Counted from the stretch's first letter, positions 18,117 to 29,408 are shown. The stretch: DNA of 64,000 nt from Sphingomonas abaci (GCF_014199625.1 NZ_JACHNY010000009.1:62001-126000); one strand, 5' to 3'. Numbers and translations: made by a program. Notes: a model not told the origin generated them from the letters alone.

Positions 18117-21100
18117 ACGGGCTGATCGCCACCGCGCTGCGCCAGCGCGTGCTGATGCTGATGCTGCTCGCCGGCATGATCCTGGCGGGCGGCGTCGCCT
18201 TCGCGAACCTCAACATCGAGGCCTATCCCGATCCCGTGCCGCCGATGGTCGAGGTGCTGACCCAGTCCAACGGCATCTCCGCCGAGGAGATGGAGCGCGG
18301 CGTCACCATCCCGATCGAACAGGCGGTGGCGGGCATTCCCGACCTGAAGGCGGTGCGCACCATCTCGCTGTTCGGCCTGTCCGACGTGCGTATCCAGTTC
18401 AGCTACAATGTCGGCTTCCGCGAGGCGGAGCAGCGCGTGCTCGGCCGCCTGTCGCAGCTCGGCCCCCTGCCGAACAACGCGCAGCCGACCATCTCGCCCA
18501 CCAGCCCGATCGGCGAGATCTTCCGCTACCGGATCAAGGCGCCGGCCGGCTATTCGGTGATGGACCTGAAGACGCTGCAGGACTGGGTGCTGCAACGCCG
18601 GTTCAAGCGCATCCCGGGCGTCGCCGACGTGACCGGCTGGGGCGGCAAGCTGCGCACCTATGAGGTGGTGGTCGACAATGACCGGCTGCTGGCGCACGGC
18701 GTCACGCTCGGTCAGGTGCTGGCCGCGATCGGCAAGAGCGACGGCAATGTCGGCGCGCAGACGATCAATTTCGGATCGCAGGCGGCGATCGTGCGCGGCG
18801 TGGGGCTGATCCAGTCGACCGACGCGATCCGCCACGTGCTGGTCGGCACCAATGCCGGCAACCCGGTGCTGCTGAGCGACGTCGCGACCATCCGGATCGG
18901 CAACGAACCGCGCCTGGGCATCGCCGGGGTGGGCCCGGACGACGACATCGTCATGGGCATCGTGCTGATGCAGCGCGGCGCGCAGTCGATGCCGACGATC
19001 GAACAGGTGAAGAAGGAGGTCGCCACGATCAACGCCGGCGGCGTGCTGCCGCCCGGCGTCACCCTGCAGCCGATCTACGACCGGTCCGACCTGATCGACG
19101 TGACGACGCACACGGTGCTGCACAATCTGGTCGAGGGGATCGTGCTGATCTTCCTCCTCCAGTGGCTGTTCCTGGGCAATCTGCGCTCGGCGATCATCGT
19201 CGCCAAGACCATCCCGTTCGCGCTCGCCTTCGCGGTGCTGATCCTGACGATCCAGGGCGAATCCGCCAATCTGCTCTCGGTCGGCGCGCTCGATTTCGGG
19301 CTGGTCGTCGATGCCAGCGTCATCATGGTCGAGAACATCTTCCGCCACATGGTGATGCGCTCCGCCGCGATCGACAGCGGCCGCACCCACGCCAACCATG
19401 CCAGCCGCTTCTCCGCGATCCTGCACGCGGGGTCGGAGGTCAGTCGCGGCATCGCCTTCGCCGCCGCGATCATCATCGCCAGCTTCCTGCCGCTGTTCAC
19501 GCTGACCGGCGTCGAGGGCCATATCTTCGGCCCGATGGCCAAGACCTATGCCTATGCGATCGCGGGCGGCCTGATCGCCACCTTCACCGTGTCGCCGGTG
19601 CTGTCGGCGCTGCTCCTGCCCGACAAACTGGACGAGGTGGAGACCTGGATCGTCCGCAAGCTGCGCGCCCTCTACCGCCCGGCCGCCGCCTTCGCGCTCG
19701 GCAACCGGATGCTGACGCTCGGCGGCACCGCGCTGCTGATGGTCGCCGCGCTGGTCGCGGTGCATGGCCTGGGCGTCGAGTTCCTGCCGCATCTGGAGGA
19801 GGGCAATCTCTACATCCGCGCCTCGCTGCCCGCCTCGGTCTCGCTGGAGGCGGGGCAGCCGACGGTGAACGGCATCCGCCGCATCATCGCCAGCTATCCC
19901 GAGGTGCAGCGCGTCATCTCGACGCACGGCCGGCCCGATGACGGCACCGATGCCACCGGCTTCTTCAACGCCGAATTCTACACGCCGCTGAAGCCCGCCG
20001 ACGAGTGGCCGCGCGGCGTCACCAAGGACACGCTGACCCGTGAGCTGCAGGACCGGCTCCAGAAACGCTATCCCGGCGTCGAGTTCGAATTCTCCCAATA
20101 TATCCAGGACAATGTCGAGGAAGCCTCGTCGGGCGTGAAGGGCGCCAATTCGGTCAAGGTGTTCGGCCCCGACCTCGCCACGCTGGAAGCGCTGGCCGGC
20201 CGCATCCAGGCGGAGATGGCCAAGGTGCGCGGCATCACCGACCTGGGCGTGTCCGACTCGCTCGGCCAGCCGACCGTGCGGATCGACGTCGATCGCGCCG
20301 CCGCCGCGCGCTACGGCCTGACCCCCGACGACATCAACACCACGGTCGCCGCAGCGATCGGCGGGCAGAGCCCCGGCGACCTGTACGAGACCGGCACCGA
20401 CCGCCACTTCCCGATCGTCGTGCGGCTGCGGCCCAATGAGCGCGACAGCCTGGAATCGATCCGCCGCATCACCATCGGCGCGCCGGCGCCGGGCGGCAAC
20501 GGGATCGTCCAGGTGCCCTTGTCCGAGGTCGCCAGGGTGCGCCTCACCTCGGGCGCGTCCTTCGTCTATCGCGAGCATCAGGAACGCTACATCCCGATCA
20601 AATTCAGCGTGCGCGACCGCGACCTGGGCGGCGCGGTCGGCGAGGCCCAGGCCCGCGTCGCCAAGGCCGTGCCGCTGCCCGCCGGCTATCACCTGGAATG
20701 GGCGGGCGAGCTCGGCAACCTGACCAGCGCGGTCGACCGGCTGGAGATCGTCGTGCCGATCAGCCTGGGGCTGATCCTGATCCTGCTCTATGCCAATTTC
20801 TCCTCGGTCACCGACACGCTGATGGCGTTCAGCGTGATCCCGATGGCGATCGTCGGCGGCGTGCTGGCGCTGGCGCTGACCGGCACGCCGTTCAGCATCT
20901 CCGCCGCGATCGGCTTCGTCGCCTTGTTCGGCATCGCGGTGATGGACGGCATCCTCATGGTCACGACCTTCAACCAGGCGCTGGACGGCGGCCTGGCGCG
21001 GGCGGAGGCGCTCGCCACCACGGTCGACACCGCGCTCCGCCCGGTGGTGATGACCTGCGCCGCCGCCGCGATCGGCCTGCTGCCCGCCGCCGTCTCGACC

Positions 21101-21295
21101 GGCATCGGCAGCCAGGTGCAGAAGCCGCTGGCGCTGGTCGTGGTCGGCGGCATGGCGCTCGCCCCCGTGCTGATCCTCCTGGTGATGCCGGTGCTGATCG
21201 ACCGGTTCTCGCGCCATGTCTCGCCCGAGGAGCGCGGGCCGCACGGCCATGCCCTGCCCCATCATCCCGTCCAGCCCGGGGAGCAGCCGGCATGA
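18113..21295 (+). CDS. RND efflux pump, heavy-metal (CzcA/CusA) type
   Basis: A 1060-residue inner-membrane proton-driven pump, starting at ATG 18113. It has the RND layout: TM1 at residues 12-32, a large periplasmic loop, TM2-6 from about 340, a second periplasmic loop, and TM8-12 at the C-terminus. The TM4 segment LDFGLVVDASVIMVEN corresponds to the HME signature (DFG..VDGAVVMVEN) with the proton-relay Asp. The family exports divalent or monovalent metal ions; the actual substrate cannot be decided from sequence. The linked two-component system and NodT lipoprotein support a metal-responsive efflux operon. Confidence 0.92.
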   Translation: MNGLIATALRQRVLMLMLLAGMILAGGVAFANLNIEAYPDPVPPMVEVLTQSNGISAEEMERGVTIPIEQAVAGIPDLKAVRTISLFGLSDVRIQFSYNVGFREAEQRVLGRLSQLGPLPNNAQPTISPTSPIGEIFRYRIKAPAGYSVMDLKTLQDWVLQRRFKRIPGVADVTGWGGKLRTYEVVVDNDRLLAHGVTLGQVLAAIGKSDGNVGAQTINFGSQAAIVRGVGLIQSTDAIRHVLVGTNAGNPVLLSDVATIRIGNEPRLGIAGVGPDDDIVMGIVLMQRGAQSMPTIEQVKKEVATINAGGVLPPGVTLQPIYDRSDLIDVTTHTVLHNLVEGIVLIFLLQWLFLGNLRSAIIVAKTIPFALAFAVLILTIQGESANLLSVGALDFGLVVDASVIMVENIFRHMVMRSAAIDSGRTHANHASRFSAILHAGSEVSRGIAFAAAIIIASFLPLFTLTGVEGHIFGPMAKTYAYAIAGGLIATFTVSPVLSALLLPDKLDEVETWIVRKLRALYRPAAAFALGNRMLTLGGTALLMVAALVAVHGLGVEFLPHLEEGNLYIRASLPASVSLEAGQPTVNGIRRIIASYPEVQRVISTHGRPDDGTDATGFFNAEFYTPLKPADEWPRGVTKDTLTRELQDRLQKRYPGVEFEFSQYIQDNVEEASSGVKGANSVKVFGPDLATLEALAGRIQAEMAKVRGITDLGVSDSLGQPTVRIDVDRAAAARYGLTPDDINTTVAAAIGGQSPGDLYETGTDRHFPIVVRLRPNERDSLESIRRITIGAPAPGGNGIVQVPLSEVARVRLTSGASFVYREHQERYIPIKFSVRDRDLGGAVGEAQARVAKAVPLPAGYHLEWAGELGNLTSAVDRLEIVVPISLGLILILLYANFSSVTDTLMAFSVIPMAIVGGVLALALTGTPFSISAAIGFVALFGIAVMDGILMVTTFNQALDGGLARAEALATTVDTALRPVVMTCAAAAIGLLPAAVSTGIGSQVQKPLALVVVGGMALAPVLILLVMPVLIDRFSRHVSPEERGPHGHALPHHPVQPGEQPA

Positions 21296-22755
21296 TCCGT
21301 TCGCCTCGTGTCCTCGCCATGCTGCTCGGCACGGCCCTGTCCGGTTGCTCGGCCGGGCCGCAGCACCCCAGGGTCGACCTGCCGCTGCCGCCACCGGTCG
21401 CCGCCGCCACCCTCCCCGCCACCGCCGGCCCGACGCAGCGGATCATGCCCGGCCGCCCCGCTCCGGCGGATTGGTGGACCCGCTTCGGCAGCCCCCGACT
21501 GGACGCGCTCGTGGCCCGCGCGCTCGCCGCCAATACCGATCTCGCGGCGGCGGAGGCGACGTTGCGCCAGGCCCGCGAACAGCGCGGCGTCGTGCGCGGC
21601 GCCGCCGGGCCGCAGGTCGATGCCGGCTATCAGGTGGAACGGGCGCGGGTGTCCAATGCGCTGTCCTCGCCGCTCGCGGACGTCACCGACACGCTCTACA
21701 CGCTCCACACCAGCCAGTTGTCCGTCACCTATCCGCTGGACCTGTTCGGCGGGCAGCGCAGCCGCATCCGCTCCGCCGCCGCCGCCACCGCGGTCGCCGC
21801 CGCCCGGCTCGACGCGGCGCGGACCAGCGTCGTCGCCAATCTGGCGCTGGCGGTGATCGAACAGGCCGCGCTCCAGGCGCAGGTCACCGCCGCCGAGGAT
21901 GCGATCCGTTCCAACCGCGACATCCTCGACCTGCTCCGCCGTCGTCAGGCATTGGGCGATATCGGCGCGGCGGACGTCGCGGCGCAGGCGAGCGCGCTCG
22001 CCACGACCGAAGCGGTGCTGCCGCCGCTCCAGCGCCAGGCGCAGCACCAGCGCGCGCTGATCGCGACGCTGACCGGCACCGCCCCAGGCGCCACCACGCT
22101 CGACCTGCCGAGCCTCGCCGAACTGCATTTGCCGACCGACCTGCCGGTCGCGCTGCCCGCCGATCTGGTCGCCGCCCGGCCCGACGTGCGCGCCGCCGCC
22201 GCGCAGATGGAGGGGGCGGCCGCCGATCTCGGCACCGCCATCGCCGCGCGGCTGCCGTCCATCACCCTGTCGGGCAATGCCGGCGGCTCGGCCGAGCGGT
22301 TCGCGCGGATGTTCGCGACCGGCAACCCCTTCTACGCGCTGATCGGCGGCCTGACCGCGCCGATCTTCCACGCCGGCGCGCTGCGCCACCAGCAACGGGC
22401 GGCCGAGGCCGCGCTCGACCTCGCCAAGGCGCAATATCGCGGCGCGGCGCTGCAGGCGTTCGTCGATGTCGACGATGCGCTCGCCGGGCTGCGCAGCGAC
22501 GCCGTCGCGCTGGACGCCGCGACCCGCGCCCGCGACGCCGCCAACCAGTCGCTGGGCTTCACCCGCCGCCAGCTCCAGCTCGGCGGCGTCGGCACATTGG
22601 CGCTCCTGGGCGCCAGCGCCGCCTCTGCCCAGGCCGCCTCGACCCGCATCCAGGCGGAGGCGGCGCGGCTCGCCGACACGGTGGCGCTGTTCCAGGCGGT
22701 CGGCGGCACCATCCCCGACCCCGCCCCCTCCTCCGCAGCGGAGACCCGCCCATGA
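21292..22755 (+). CDS. Outer-membrane efflux lipoprotein, NodT/CzcC-like
   Basis: A 487-residue TolC-fold channel subunit. The N-terminus (MIRSPRVLAMLLGTALSGCSAG) is a lipoprotein signal with lipobox LSGC; the duplicated coiled-coil repeats typical of the OEP family follow (for example DAVRAL-like ARPDVRAAAAQMEGAAADLGTA and GGLTAPIFHAGALRHQQRAAEAALDLAKAQY). It starts within the pump stop codon (ATGA overlap), so the three pump components are translationally coupled. Confidence 0.92.
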   Translation: MIRSPRVLAMLLGTALSGCSAGPQHPRVDLPLPPPVAAATLPATAGPTQRIMPGRPAPADWWTRFGSPRLDALVARALAANTDLAAAEATLRQAREQRGVVRGAAGPQVDAGYQVERARVSNALSSPLADVTDTLYTLHTSQLSVTYPLDLFGGQRSRIRSAAAATAVAAARLDAARTSVVANLALAVIEQAALQAQVTAAEDAIRSNRDILDLLRRRQALGDIGAADVAAQASALATTEAVLPPLQRQAQHQRALIATLTGTAPGATTLDLPSLAELHLPTDLPVALPADLVAARPDVRAAAAQMEGAAADLGTAIAARLPSITLSGNAGGSAERFARMFATGNPFYALIGGLTAPIFHAGALRHQQRAAEAALDLAKAQYRGAALQAFVDVDDALAGLRSDAVALDAATRARDAANQSLGFTRRQLQLGGVGTLALLGASAASAQAASTRIQAEAARLADTVALFQAVGGTIPDPAPSSAAETRP

Positions 22756-23399
22756 CCGGCTTCCACGCGCCCCCCAGCGACCGGCTGGTCCTCGCCCCCT
22801 CGGGCCTGCGCGCCATCGCCGTGGCGCGCACGATCGACGTGCGCGTCTTCCTCGACCCCGCCGCGCCGGTCACCGCCATCGCCCGACCGCTCGCCCGGCG
22901 ATTGCCCGGCATGCCCCCGGCGCCGGACAGCGGCACGACCGCGCTGCCCCGCCCGCTCCTGATCCGCTTCGTCCGCCCCTATGCGGACATCCGTCGCGCC
23001 CGCTTCGTCGCGGCGCTGCCGGACGATGCGCTGCTCGATCTCGGCCGCGACGTGCTCGGCACCGTCACCGTCCGCCTCGACCTGAAGGCCGGCCAAATCC
23101 GCCGCCTCGACCCGGACGCCGCCGCGCGCCTCGCCGATCACGCCACCCGCATTCCGGTGACCCTGCGCGACGATGGACTGACGATGCCGGGCCAGCTCGA
23201 CGGGCAGGCGGTCACCATCACCTTCGACACCGCCCCCCGCGACCAGCCGCCGCCGCCCGCGACCGTGCCAGTGACCATCGCCGGCCAGACCCTGTCGGCC
23301 CGCCGCGGGGCCGACGGCCATGTGTCGATCGGCTGGGACGCGTTCGCCGACCGCCGGCTGGTGCTTGACCTGCCGCATGGCGCGATCTGGCTGGACTGA
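22752..23399 (+). CDS. Unknown protein, fourth gene of the RND operon (degenerate retropepsin-like)
   Basis: A 215-residue protein starting at ATG 22752, overlapping the lipoprotein stop by 4 nt, so it belongs to the efflux operon. I do not recognise a named family. The segment TIDVRVFLDPAAPVTAIARPLARRL resembles the catalytic strand of retropepsin-like proteases (VDTGAxxT...), but DTG is replaced by DPA, so proteolysis is unlikely. A second half (MPGQLDGQAVTITFDTAP) may be a repeat of the fold. There is no signal peptide or membrane segment. It could be a regulatory or assembly partner of the pump; this is inference. Confidence 0.7.
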   Translation: MTGFHAPPSDRLVLAPSGLRAIAVARTIDVRVFLDPAAPVTAIARPLARRLPGMPPAPDSGTTALPRPLLIRFVRPYADIRRARFVAALPDDALLDLGRDVLGTVTVRLDLKAGQIRRLDPDAAARLADHATRIPVTLRDDGLTMPGQLDGQAVTITFDTAPRDQPPPPATVPVTIAGQTLSARRGADGHVSIGWDAFADRRLVLDLPHGAIWLD

Positions 23400-23498
23400 T
23401 CCCGGTCAGTCCCTCCGCCCGCCGACGCTGGTGCAGGTTAGCGACGCGACCGCCCGATCGGCGCAGATTGCCGGCGATCAACCATCGGAAGGATCGTC

Positions 23499-23804
23499 AT
23501 GGCCAAGAAGAGCGCCATCAACAAGAATGAGCGTCGCAAGCGCATGGTCGCACGCTACGCCCCGAAATTCGCGAAGCTCAAGGCGCAGGCGGCCGATGAG
23601 AGCCTGTCGGACACCGACCGGCTGCTCGCCCGGCTGAGAATGGCGGAATTGCCCCGCAACGCCAATCCGACGCGCGTGCGCAACCGCTGCGAGCTGACCG
23701 GGCGGCCGCGCGCCTATCACCGCCGCTTCCGCCTGGCGCGCGTGATGCTGCGCGACCTGGCCGTGCGCGGGCTGATCCCCGGCGTGGTCAAGTCGAGCTG
23801 GTAG
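23499..23804 (+). CDS. rpsN: 30S ribosomal protein S14
   Basis: A 101-residue zinc-independent S14 ([25 protein letters not shown]-terminal [40 protein letters not shown]). It is a component of the small-subunit head near the decoding site. The N-terminus lacks the CxxC pair of the zinc form. It normally sits in the spc ribosomal protein operon; here it stands alone between the RND operon and a terminator. An AAGGA ribosome site is present. Confidence 0.95.
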   Translation: MAKKSAINKNERRKRMVARYAPKFAKLKAQAADESLSDTDRLLARLRMAELPRNANPTRVRNRCELTGRPRAYHRRFRLARVMLRDLAVRGLIPGVVKSSW

Positions 23805-23834
23805 GCGCTTTCCCCGCCCCTATCGCGCGTACGA

Positions 23835-23877
23835 CGAAAAAGGGGCGGTGGACGCCGCGTCGCGCCCACCGCCCCTT
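23835..23877 (-). terminator. Intrinsic terminator between rpsN and the glycoside-hydrolase-like gene
   Basis: An almost perfect 12-bp stem (AAGGGGCGGTGG at 23840-23851 with its complement at 23866-23877) and a 14-nt loop. On the minus strand the stem is followed by a T-run, so it mainly terminates the gene ending at 23916; being symmetric, it may also end rpsN transcription. Confidence 0.75.
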
Positions 23878-23915
23878 CCCGCAAGCCCGCCCCGCCGGAG
23901 CGGCCCGCCCGGCCT

Positions 23916-25565
23916 TTACTTGCCGAATTCCAGCGCCGCCTTGCGCTTCGGCGTCTGGTCGACCGGCTGGCCGGCATATTCGCGGATGCCCCAGGCACCG
24001 CCCGCCCCGGCCATGCCGGTGGCGCTGTACAGCGTCATCACATCGTTCACCTGGTTCTTCCAGGTGCTGATATAGGTCTTGTACATGTCGTACATCGCCG
24101 CCGAGCGGTTGATGTCCTGCACGCGCGCCGCGCCACCGCTGGCGAAGTCGACGACATGCTGCCCGGCTTCATAGGTGATCAGCCGCTTGCCATATTGCTT
24201 GGCGGTGTCCTGGTTCGCCGTGATATCCTTCAGCGACTGGGCCAGTCCGGCGCGCAGCGAGGCCTGCCGGTCCACCAGGCTGCGGAGCTTCGCGGCATCA
24301 TTGTCATAGTTGAAATAGGGCGCGATGGCCATCGCATCGACATTGGCGGCGACATCCGGATAGCTCAGCACCTGCTGGCCGACCCAGGGATTGCTGCTCT
24401 GCGACCCGATGACGCGCACCAGCTGGCCCGGCCGGTCGGCGAACACCTTGCCCCAGATCTTCATCGCCCAGACCGTCTTCTGCGAATAGCGCTTCAGATT
24501 GGCGATGAAGCCGTTGGTGTCCAGCCCGGCCGACAGCCCTTCGGACTGGATCTGGTGCGCCAGCGGGAAGGCATAGTTCCAGTTCTCGTTGCCGATCTCG
24601 ACATAGACCCGCCGGTTCGCCCCCAGATTGTCATGCACCAGCTTGGCCATGCGGGTGACGTAATCCTCGTCCGCATTCCACGGGATGGTGAACCAGGGAT
24701 CGGCCGCCACCGTATTGGCGAGCAGGACCATGTTCTCCAACGCCACGCCACGCTTGTGGTCGCCCTGATTGACGCCGTTCGGCAACGTCCGCTCCGCCCA
24801 GGTGATCTTGGCGGGATTGGTATTGGTCGCCGACCAGTCCAGGAAGCGCAGCACGCTATAGGGCTTCAGGCTGTCGATCAGCTGCGAGGCGAACATCTGG
24901 TCGCGCGGCGCACTCTTCTCGCGGCAGTCGAGATTGCGCACGGGATCGCTCTCCGGCGCGCCGGACACATTGACCCAGTTGCGCGTGTTGCCCTCCGGCG
25001 GCGGTCCGGCGGGCCAGTCGAAGGTCAGGACATGGTCGCCCCGGACCAGGTTCTTGCGAGACCCGCCGATATTGACGTCGCCCGTTCCGGCCCAGGTGCA
25101 ACGGATCGCAACGCTCTCGCCGTTGAACACCTGCGAGGGCGGCGTCATCACATAGGCATAGCTCTTATTCGCCGGGACTTGCTTGGGCATTCCCAAGGTG
25201 TCCAGCTGCGTCGCCGACAGTTCCTGCCAGCCATTGTTGGTGTCCACCCAGATATGGCCGGAGACCAGGTTCATGAAGGTGTATTCGTTGGAATAATAAT
25301 CGACCGGGGCCACGTTGATGCCCAGTCCGAACCCCTTGGCGGCCGGCGTCGGCGTCGGCGTGGGGGTCGGCGTCGGGGTCGCCTTGGGCACGCCTTTCAG
25401 CACGAAGATCGTGGGAGTGGACGAGTCGAGCGACCCCTTGCCGGTCACCACGCCGGCCGACCCTACGGCCGCCACCGCGGTCGCGCCGGCCACCAGCGCC
25501 GCCGATGGCGTAGTCGCGACGGACTTCACGGCGGCAATCATCTTAGCAATCGAAGTACCAGTCAT
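23916..25565 (-). CDS. Glycoside-hydrolase-like protein (clan GH-A type), copy 1
   Basis: A 549-residue exported or anchored protein. It begins with an Ala-rich hydrophobic segment (about 20-42), a PT repeat linker (about 60-75), a beta-rich module (GFGLGINVAPVDYYSNEYTFMN to about 200) and a barrel. The barrel contains VYVEIGNENWN, where the NE pair is the usual acid/base Glu position of clan GH-A enzymes, and RLITYEAGQH, a candidate nucleophile Glu. Substrate unknown; I recognise no specific GH family. A close paralogue lies immediately upstream. It has no lipobox, unlike that paralogue. Confidence 0.7.
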   Translation of the reverse strand: MTGTSIAKMIAAVKSVATTPSAALVAGATAVAAVGSAGVVTGKGSLDSSTPTIFVLKGVPKATPTPTPTPTPTPAAKGFGLGINVAPVDYYSNEYTFMNLVSGHIWVDTNNGWQELSATQLDTLGMPKQVPANKSYAYVMTPPSQVFNGESVAIRCTWAGTGDVNIGGSRKNLVRGDHVLTFDWPAGPPPEGNTRNWVNVSGAPESDPVRNLDCREKSAPRDQMFASQLIDSLKPYSVLRFLDWSATNTNPAKITWAERTLPNGVNQGDHKRGVALENMVLLANTVAADPWFTIPWNADEDYVTRMAKLVHDNLGANRRVYVEIGNENWNYAFPLAHQIQSEGLSAGLDTNGFIANLKRYSQKTVWAMKIWGKVFADRPGQLVRVIGSQSSNPWVGQQVLSYPDVAANVDAMAIAPYFNYDNDAAKLRSLVDRQASLRAGLAQSLKDITANQDTAKQYGKRLITYEAGQHVVDFASGGAARVQDINRSAAMYDMYKTYISTWKNQVNDVMTLYSATGMAGAGGAWGIREYAGQPVDQTPKRKAALEFGK

Positions 25566-25772
25566 GGACTACTCCAGTCAAAGCAATGGCGTCAGTTGAG
25601 AAAGCCTTTACTTCCTCTACCTTGCATATTTTCTAAATATAGCTTGCTGATCGACACCCGATTAAAGATCAGAGATACCGATGATTTAACGATATGGGGC
25701 GATCAATTTTTCTCGACGGATTTAGAAGCTGCTGTAACGGCTTGATATGACAAGCAACAGACGCGGTTCCAC

Positions 25773-27500
<1,728 letters not shown>

Positions 27501-27894
27501 GCCGTTAAGTTCCCCGACCACTCTATGAAGGCCGAAGTAAGTGAAAAGGGTTGCAGGTCGATTAACGCAACCAACCGAAAAAGTTTGGTTTACAGCCGCT
27601 TAGCCAAGACGTGGCTCAGCGTCGATAAGTGGTGGAACTCAGCCAATATTGACTTCTCATTAACCACATTCCGCAGCAGGAAACCATAGTCTTGCGGAGA
27701 TCGTTACGGGATCGCGTTGACCGCGGGACGGCCGGCCATTGCTTTTGATTACAGATCGCCGGCAGGAAACAGCTGTACGGCATCGCTACCGCCGCCGGCC
27801 TGCCCCGACGGCTTGTCACGGCGGTCGCCACCGCGCCGCCTGTCCGGATGCTGAGAATCCGGTGCATCGGCCTTCGAGGCCGTGGCCGCCGGAC
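27501..27894. other. Intergenic region upstream of the glycoside-hydrolase-like pair
   Basis: About 395 nt without a convincing gene. The part at 27540-27690 is clearly AT-richer than its surroundings and should hold the promoter of the two glycoside-hydrolase-like genes; TTGACT at about 27648 is a possible -35-like element, on the wrong strand for them. The remainder looks unremarkable. Confidence 0.4.
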
Positions 27895-27923
27895 AAAAAA
27901 AAGGGGGCAGCCAAGCCACCCCC
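27895..27923 (-). terminator. Intrinsic terminator of the mucR-like gene
   Basis: A GGGGG/CCCCC stem (27903-27907 with 27919-27923) followed, on the minus strand, by eight T residues (27902-27895). It lies about 30 nt after the stop of the MucR gene. Confidence 0.8.
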
Positions 27924-27954
27924 TCGTTAACCCTTCAGCGTCGAGTCGCGACGA

Positions 27955-28449
27955 TTACTCGGAGGCGGCGTCCGCCGGCTTGCGGCCGCGCTTCGCGGCA
28001 GCCGGCGCGTCGGACGACGTGCGCGCACCGGGCTTACGACCCAGACCGATCTTCTTCGCCATGGCGCGACGGCTTTCCGAGTAGTTCTCGGCCACCATCG
28101 GATAATCCGGCTTCAGGCCATAACGTTCGCGATATTCCTGCGGGGTCAGGCCATTGGTCGCTAGATGACGGCGCAAGGTCTTGTAGGGCTTGCCGTCGAT
28201 CATGGAGATGATGTGATCCTTCGACGCCAGCGACTTCCGCGCGCTGACCGCCGGGATATACTCGCCCTGGGGCTCGGCGGCCGTCGTGACGACGCCGGTG
28301 CCCAGCAACGCCGACACGGTTTCATGCATCTTGCCGAGGAAAGCCGGCACATCTTCGGCCGAGGTGCGGGTATTGGGATTGCCCAACCACGCAATAGTCA
28401 GTTCCGTGGCCAGCTCGACGGCATTGTTGTCGGTCGTATCGTCTACCAT
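27955..28449 (-). CDS. MucR/Ros-family transcriptional regulator, copy 1
   Basis: A 164-residue DNA-binding protein. The family core GLTPQEYRERYGLKPDYPMVAENYSESRRAMAKKIGLGRK is present at about 105-145. The upstream Ros-type zinc finger is degenerate: HIISMIDGKPYKTLRRHLATNG has neither of the two Cys nor the second His, so it should fold without zinc, as reported for some rhizobial MucR-like proteins. The C-terminus is a basic Ala/Lys/Arg tail. Alphaproteobacterial MucR proteins control envelope and exopolysaccharide genes as nucleoid-associated silencers. It is divergent from ppk2. Confidence 0.92.
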   Translation of the reverse strand: MVDDTTDNNAVELATELTIAWLGNPNTRTSAEDVPAFLGKMHETVSALLGTGVVTTAAEPQGEYIPAVSARKSLASKDHIISMIDGKPYKTLRRHLATNGLTPQEYRERYGLKPDYPMVAENYSESRRAMAKKIGLGRKPGARTSSDAPAAAKRGRKPADAASE

Positions 28450-28643
28450 GGTCGCTCCTTTTCTTCGCCAGCCCTAGCGCCCCGTTACTGGCCGTCAACA
28501 TCCGAAATGAACATTTTTGAGATGTAGATCAAAGCTGATCCCGTTTGATCCACCGCATCCATGATGTCGCACAACCGACGGTAAACTTTTCAGGTCGCCA
28601 GGGGTTTCCACCCCAGAAACGATCGACCCCAATCCGTGGAGCA

Positions 28644-29408
28644 ATGCCGGTGAATACAACGGAATCCCTGTCCCACCTCGAACGACTGCAACTCGGGCTG
28701 GTGGAGATGCAGCAAGCCGCGATCCGTTCGGGCAAGCGCATGATCTTGGTGCTCGAGGGGCGCGACGGGGCCGGCAAGGACGGCACCATCAAGCGGCTCA
28801 CCGAACATCTATCGACCCGCGCGACCCGCGTCGTCGCGCTGCCCAAGCCGACCGAACGCGAACGGTCGCAATGGTATTTCCAGCGCTATGTGCAACATCT
28901 TCCCGCAGCGGGCGAGTTGGTGATCTTCAACCGGTCCTGGTACAATCGCGCCGGGGTCGAGGTGGTGATGGACTTCTCCACCCGCGACGAACAGGCGGAG
29001 TTCCTGCGCGACGCGCCGGATTTCGAGCGGATGCTGGTCGAAAGCGGGATCGGCCTGCTCAAGGTTTGGCTCGACATCACCAAGGAGGAGCAGCGCAAGC
29101 GACTCGAGTCGCGGCGGACCAACCCGCTGAAGCGCCTGAAGGTGTCGGACATGGATGCGGTGGCGCAGGACCGCTGGTCCGATTATTCAGCGGCGCGCGA
29201 CACCATGTTGCTGCGCACCCATACGCCGCTGGCGCCCTGGTTCTGCGTGCGCGCCGACGACAAGCCCGCCGCGCGCAAGGCGATCATGAAGCACGTGCTG
29301 CATCATTTCGCCGATCCCGGCATCGCCCGCACGGTCAAGCGCCCGGACCCGGAACGCCTCTTCCCGTTCGAGGCGGCGGCGATCACCGATGGCCGGCTGG
29401 CCCCCTGA
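28644..29408 (+). CDS. ppk2: Polyphosphate kinase 2
   Basis: A 254-residue PPK2 that transfers phosphate between polyphosphate and nucleoside diphosphates. Walker A is GRDGAGKDGT (39-48); the lid region contains TERERSQWYFQRYVQHLP; the second motif reads IFNRSWYNRAGVE (94-106), and LDITKEEQRKRLESRRTNPLKRLKVSDMD continues the family pattern. In many PPK2 proteins the second motif begins FDRSWYN; the Asn here (N96) is worth noting. I chose ATG 28644, preceded by GGAG, over an upstream in-frame ATG with a non-family leader. Confidence 0.92.
   Translation: MPVNTTESLSHLERLQLGLVEMQQAAIRSGKRMILVLEGRDGAGKDGTIKRLTEHLSTRATRVVALPKPTERERSQWYFQRYVQHLPAAGELVIFNRSWYNRAGVEVVMDFSTRDEQAEFLRDAPDFERMLVESGIGLLKVWLDITKEEQRKRLESRRTNPLKRLKVSDMDAVAQDRWSDYSAARDTMLLRTHTPLAPWFCVRADDKPAARKAIMKHVLHHFADPGIARTVKRPDPERLFPFEAAAITDGRLAP

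Noticed and set aside
17726-21394. A 1222-codon open frame antisense to the RND pump
   Set aside because: The translation is low-complexity His/Asp/Arg-rich sequence with no domain; the plus strand has the clear pump gene. A GC-driven mirror frame.
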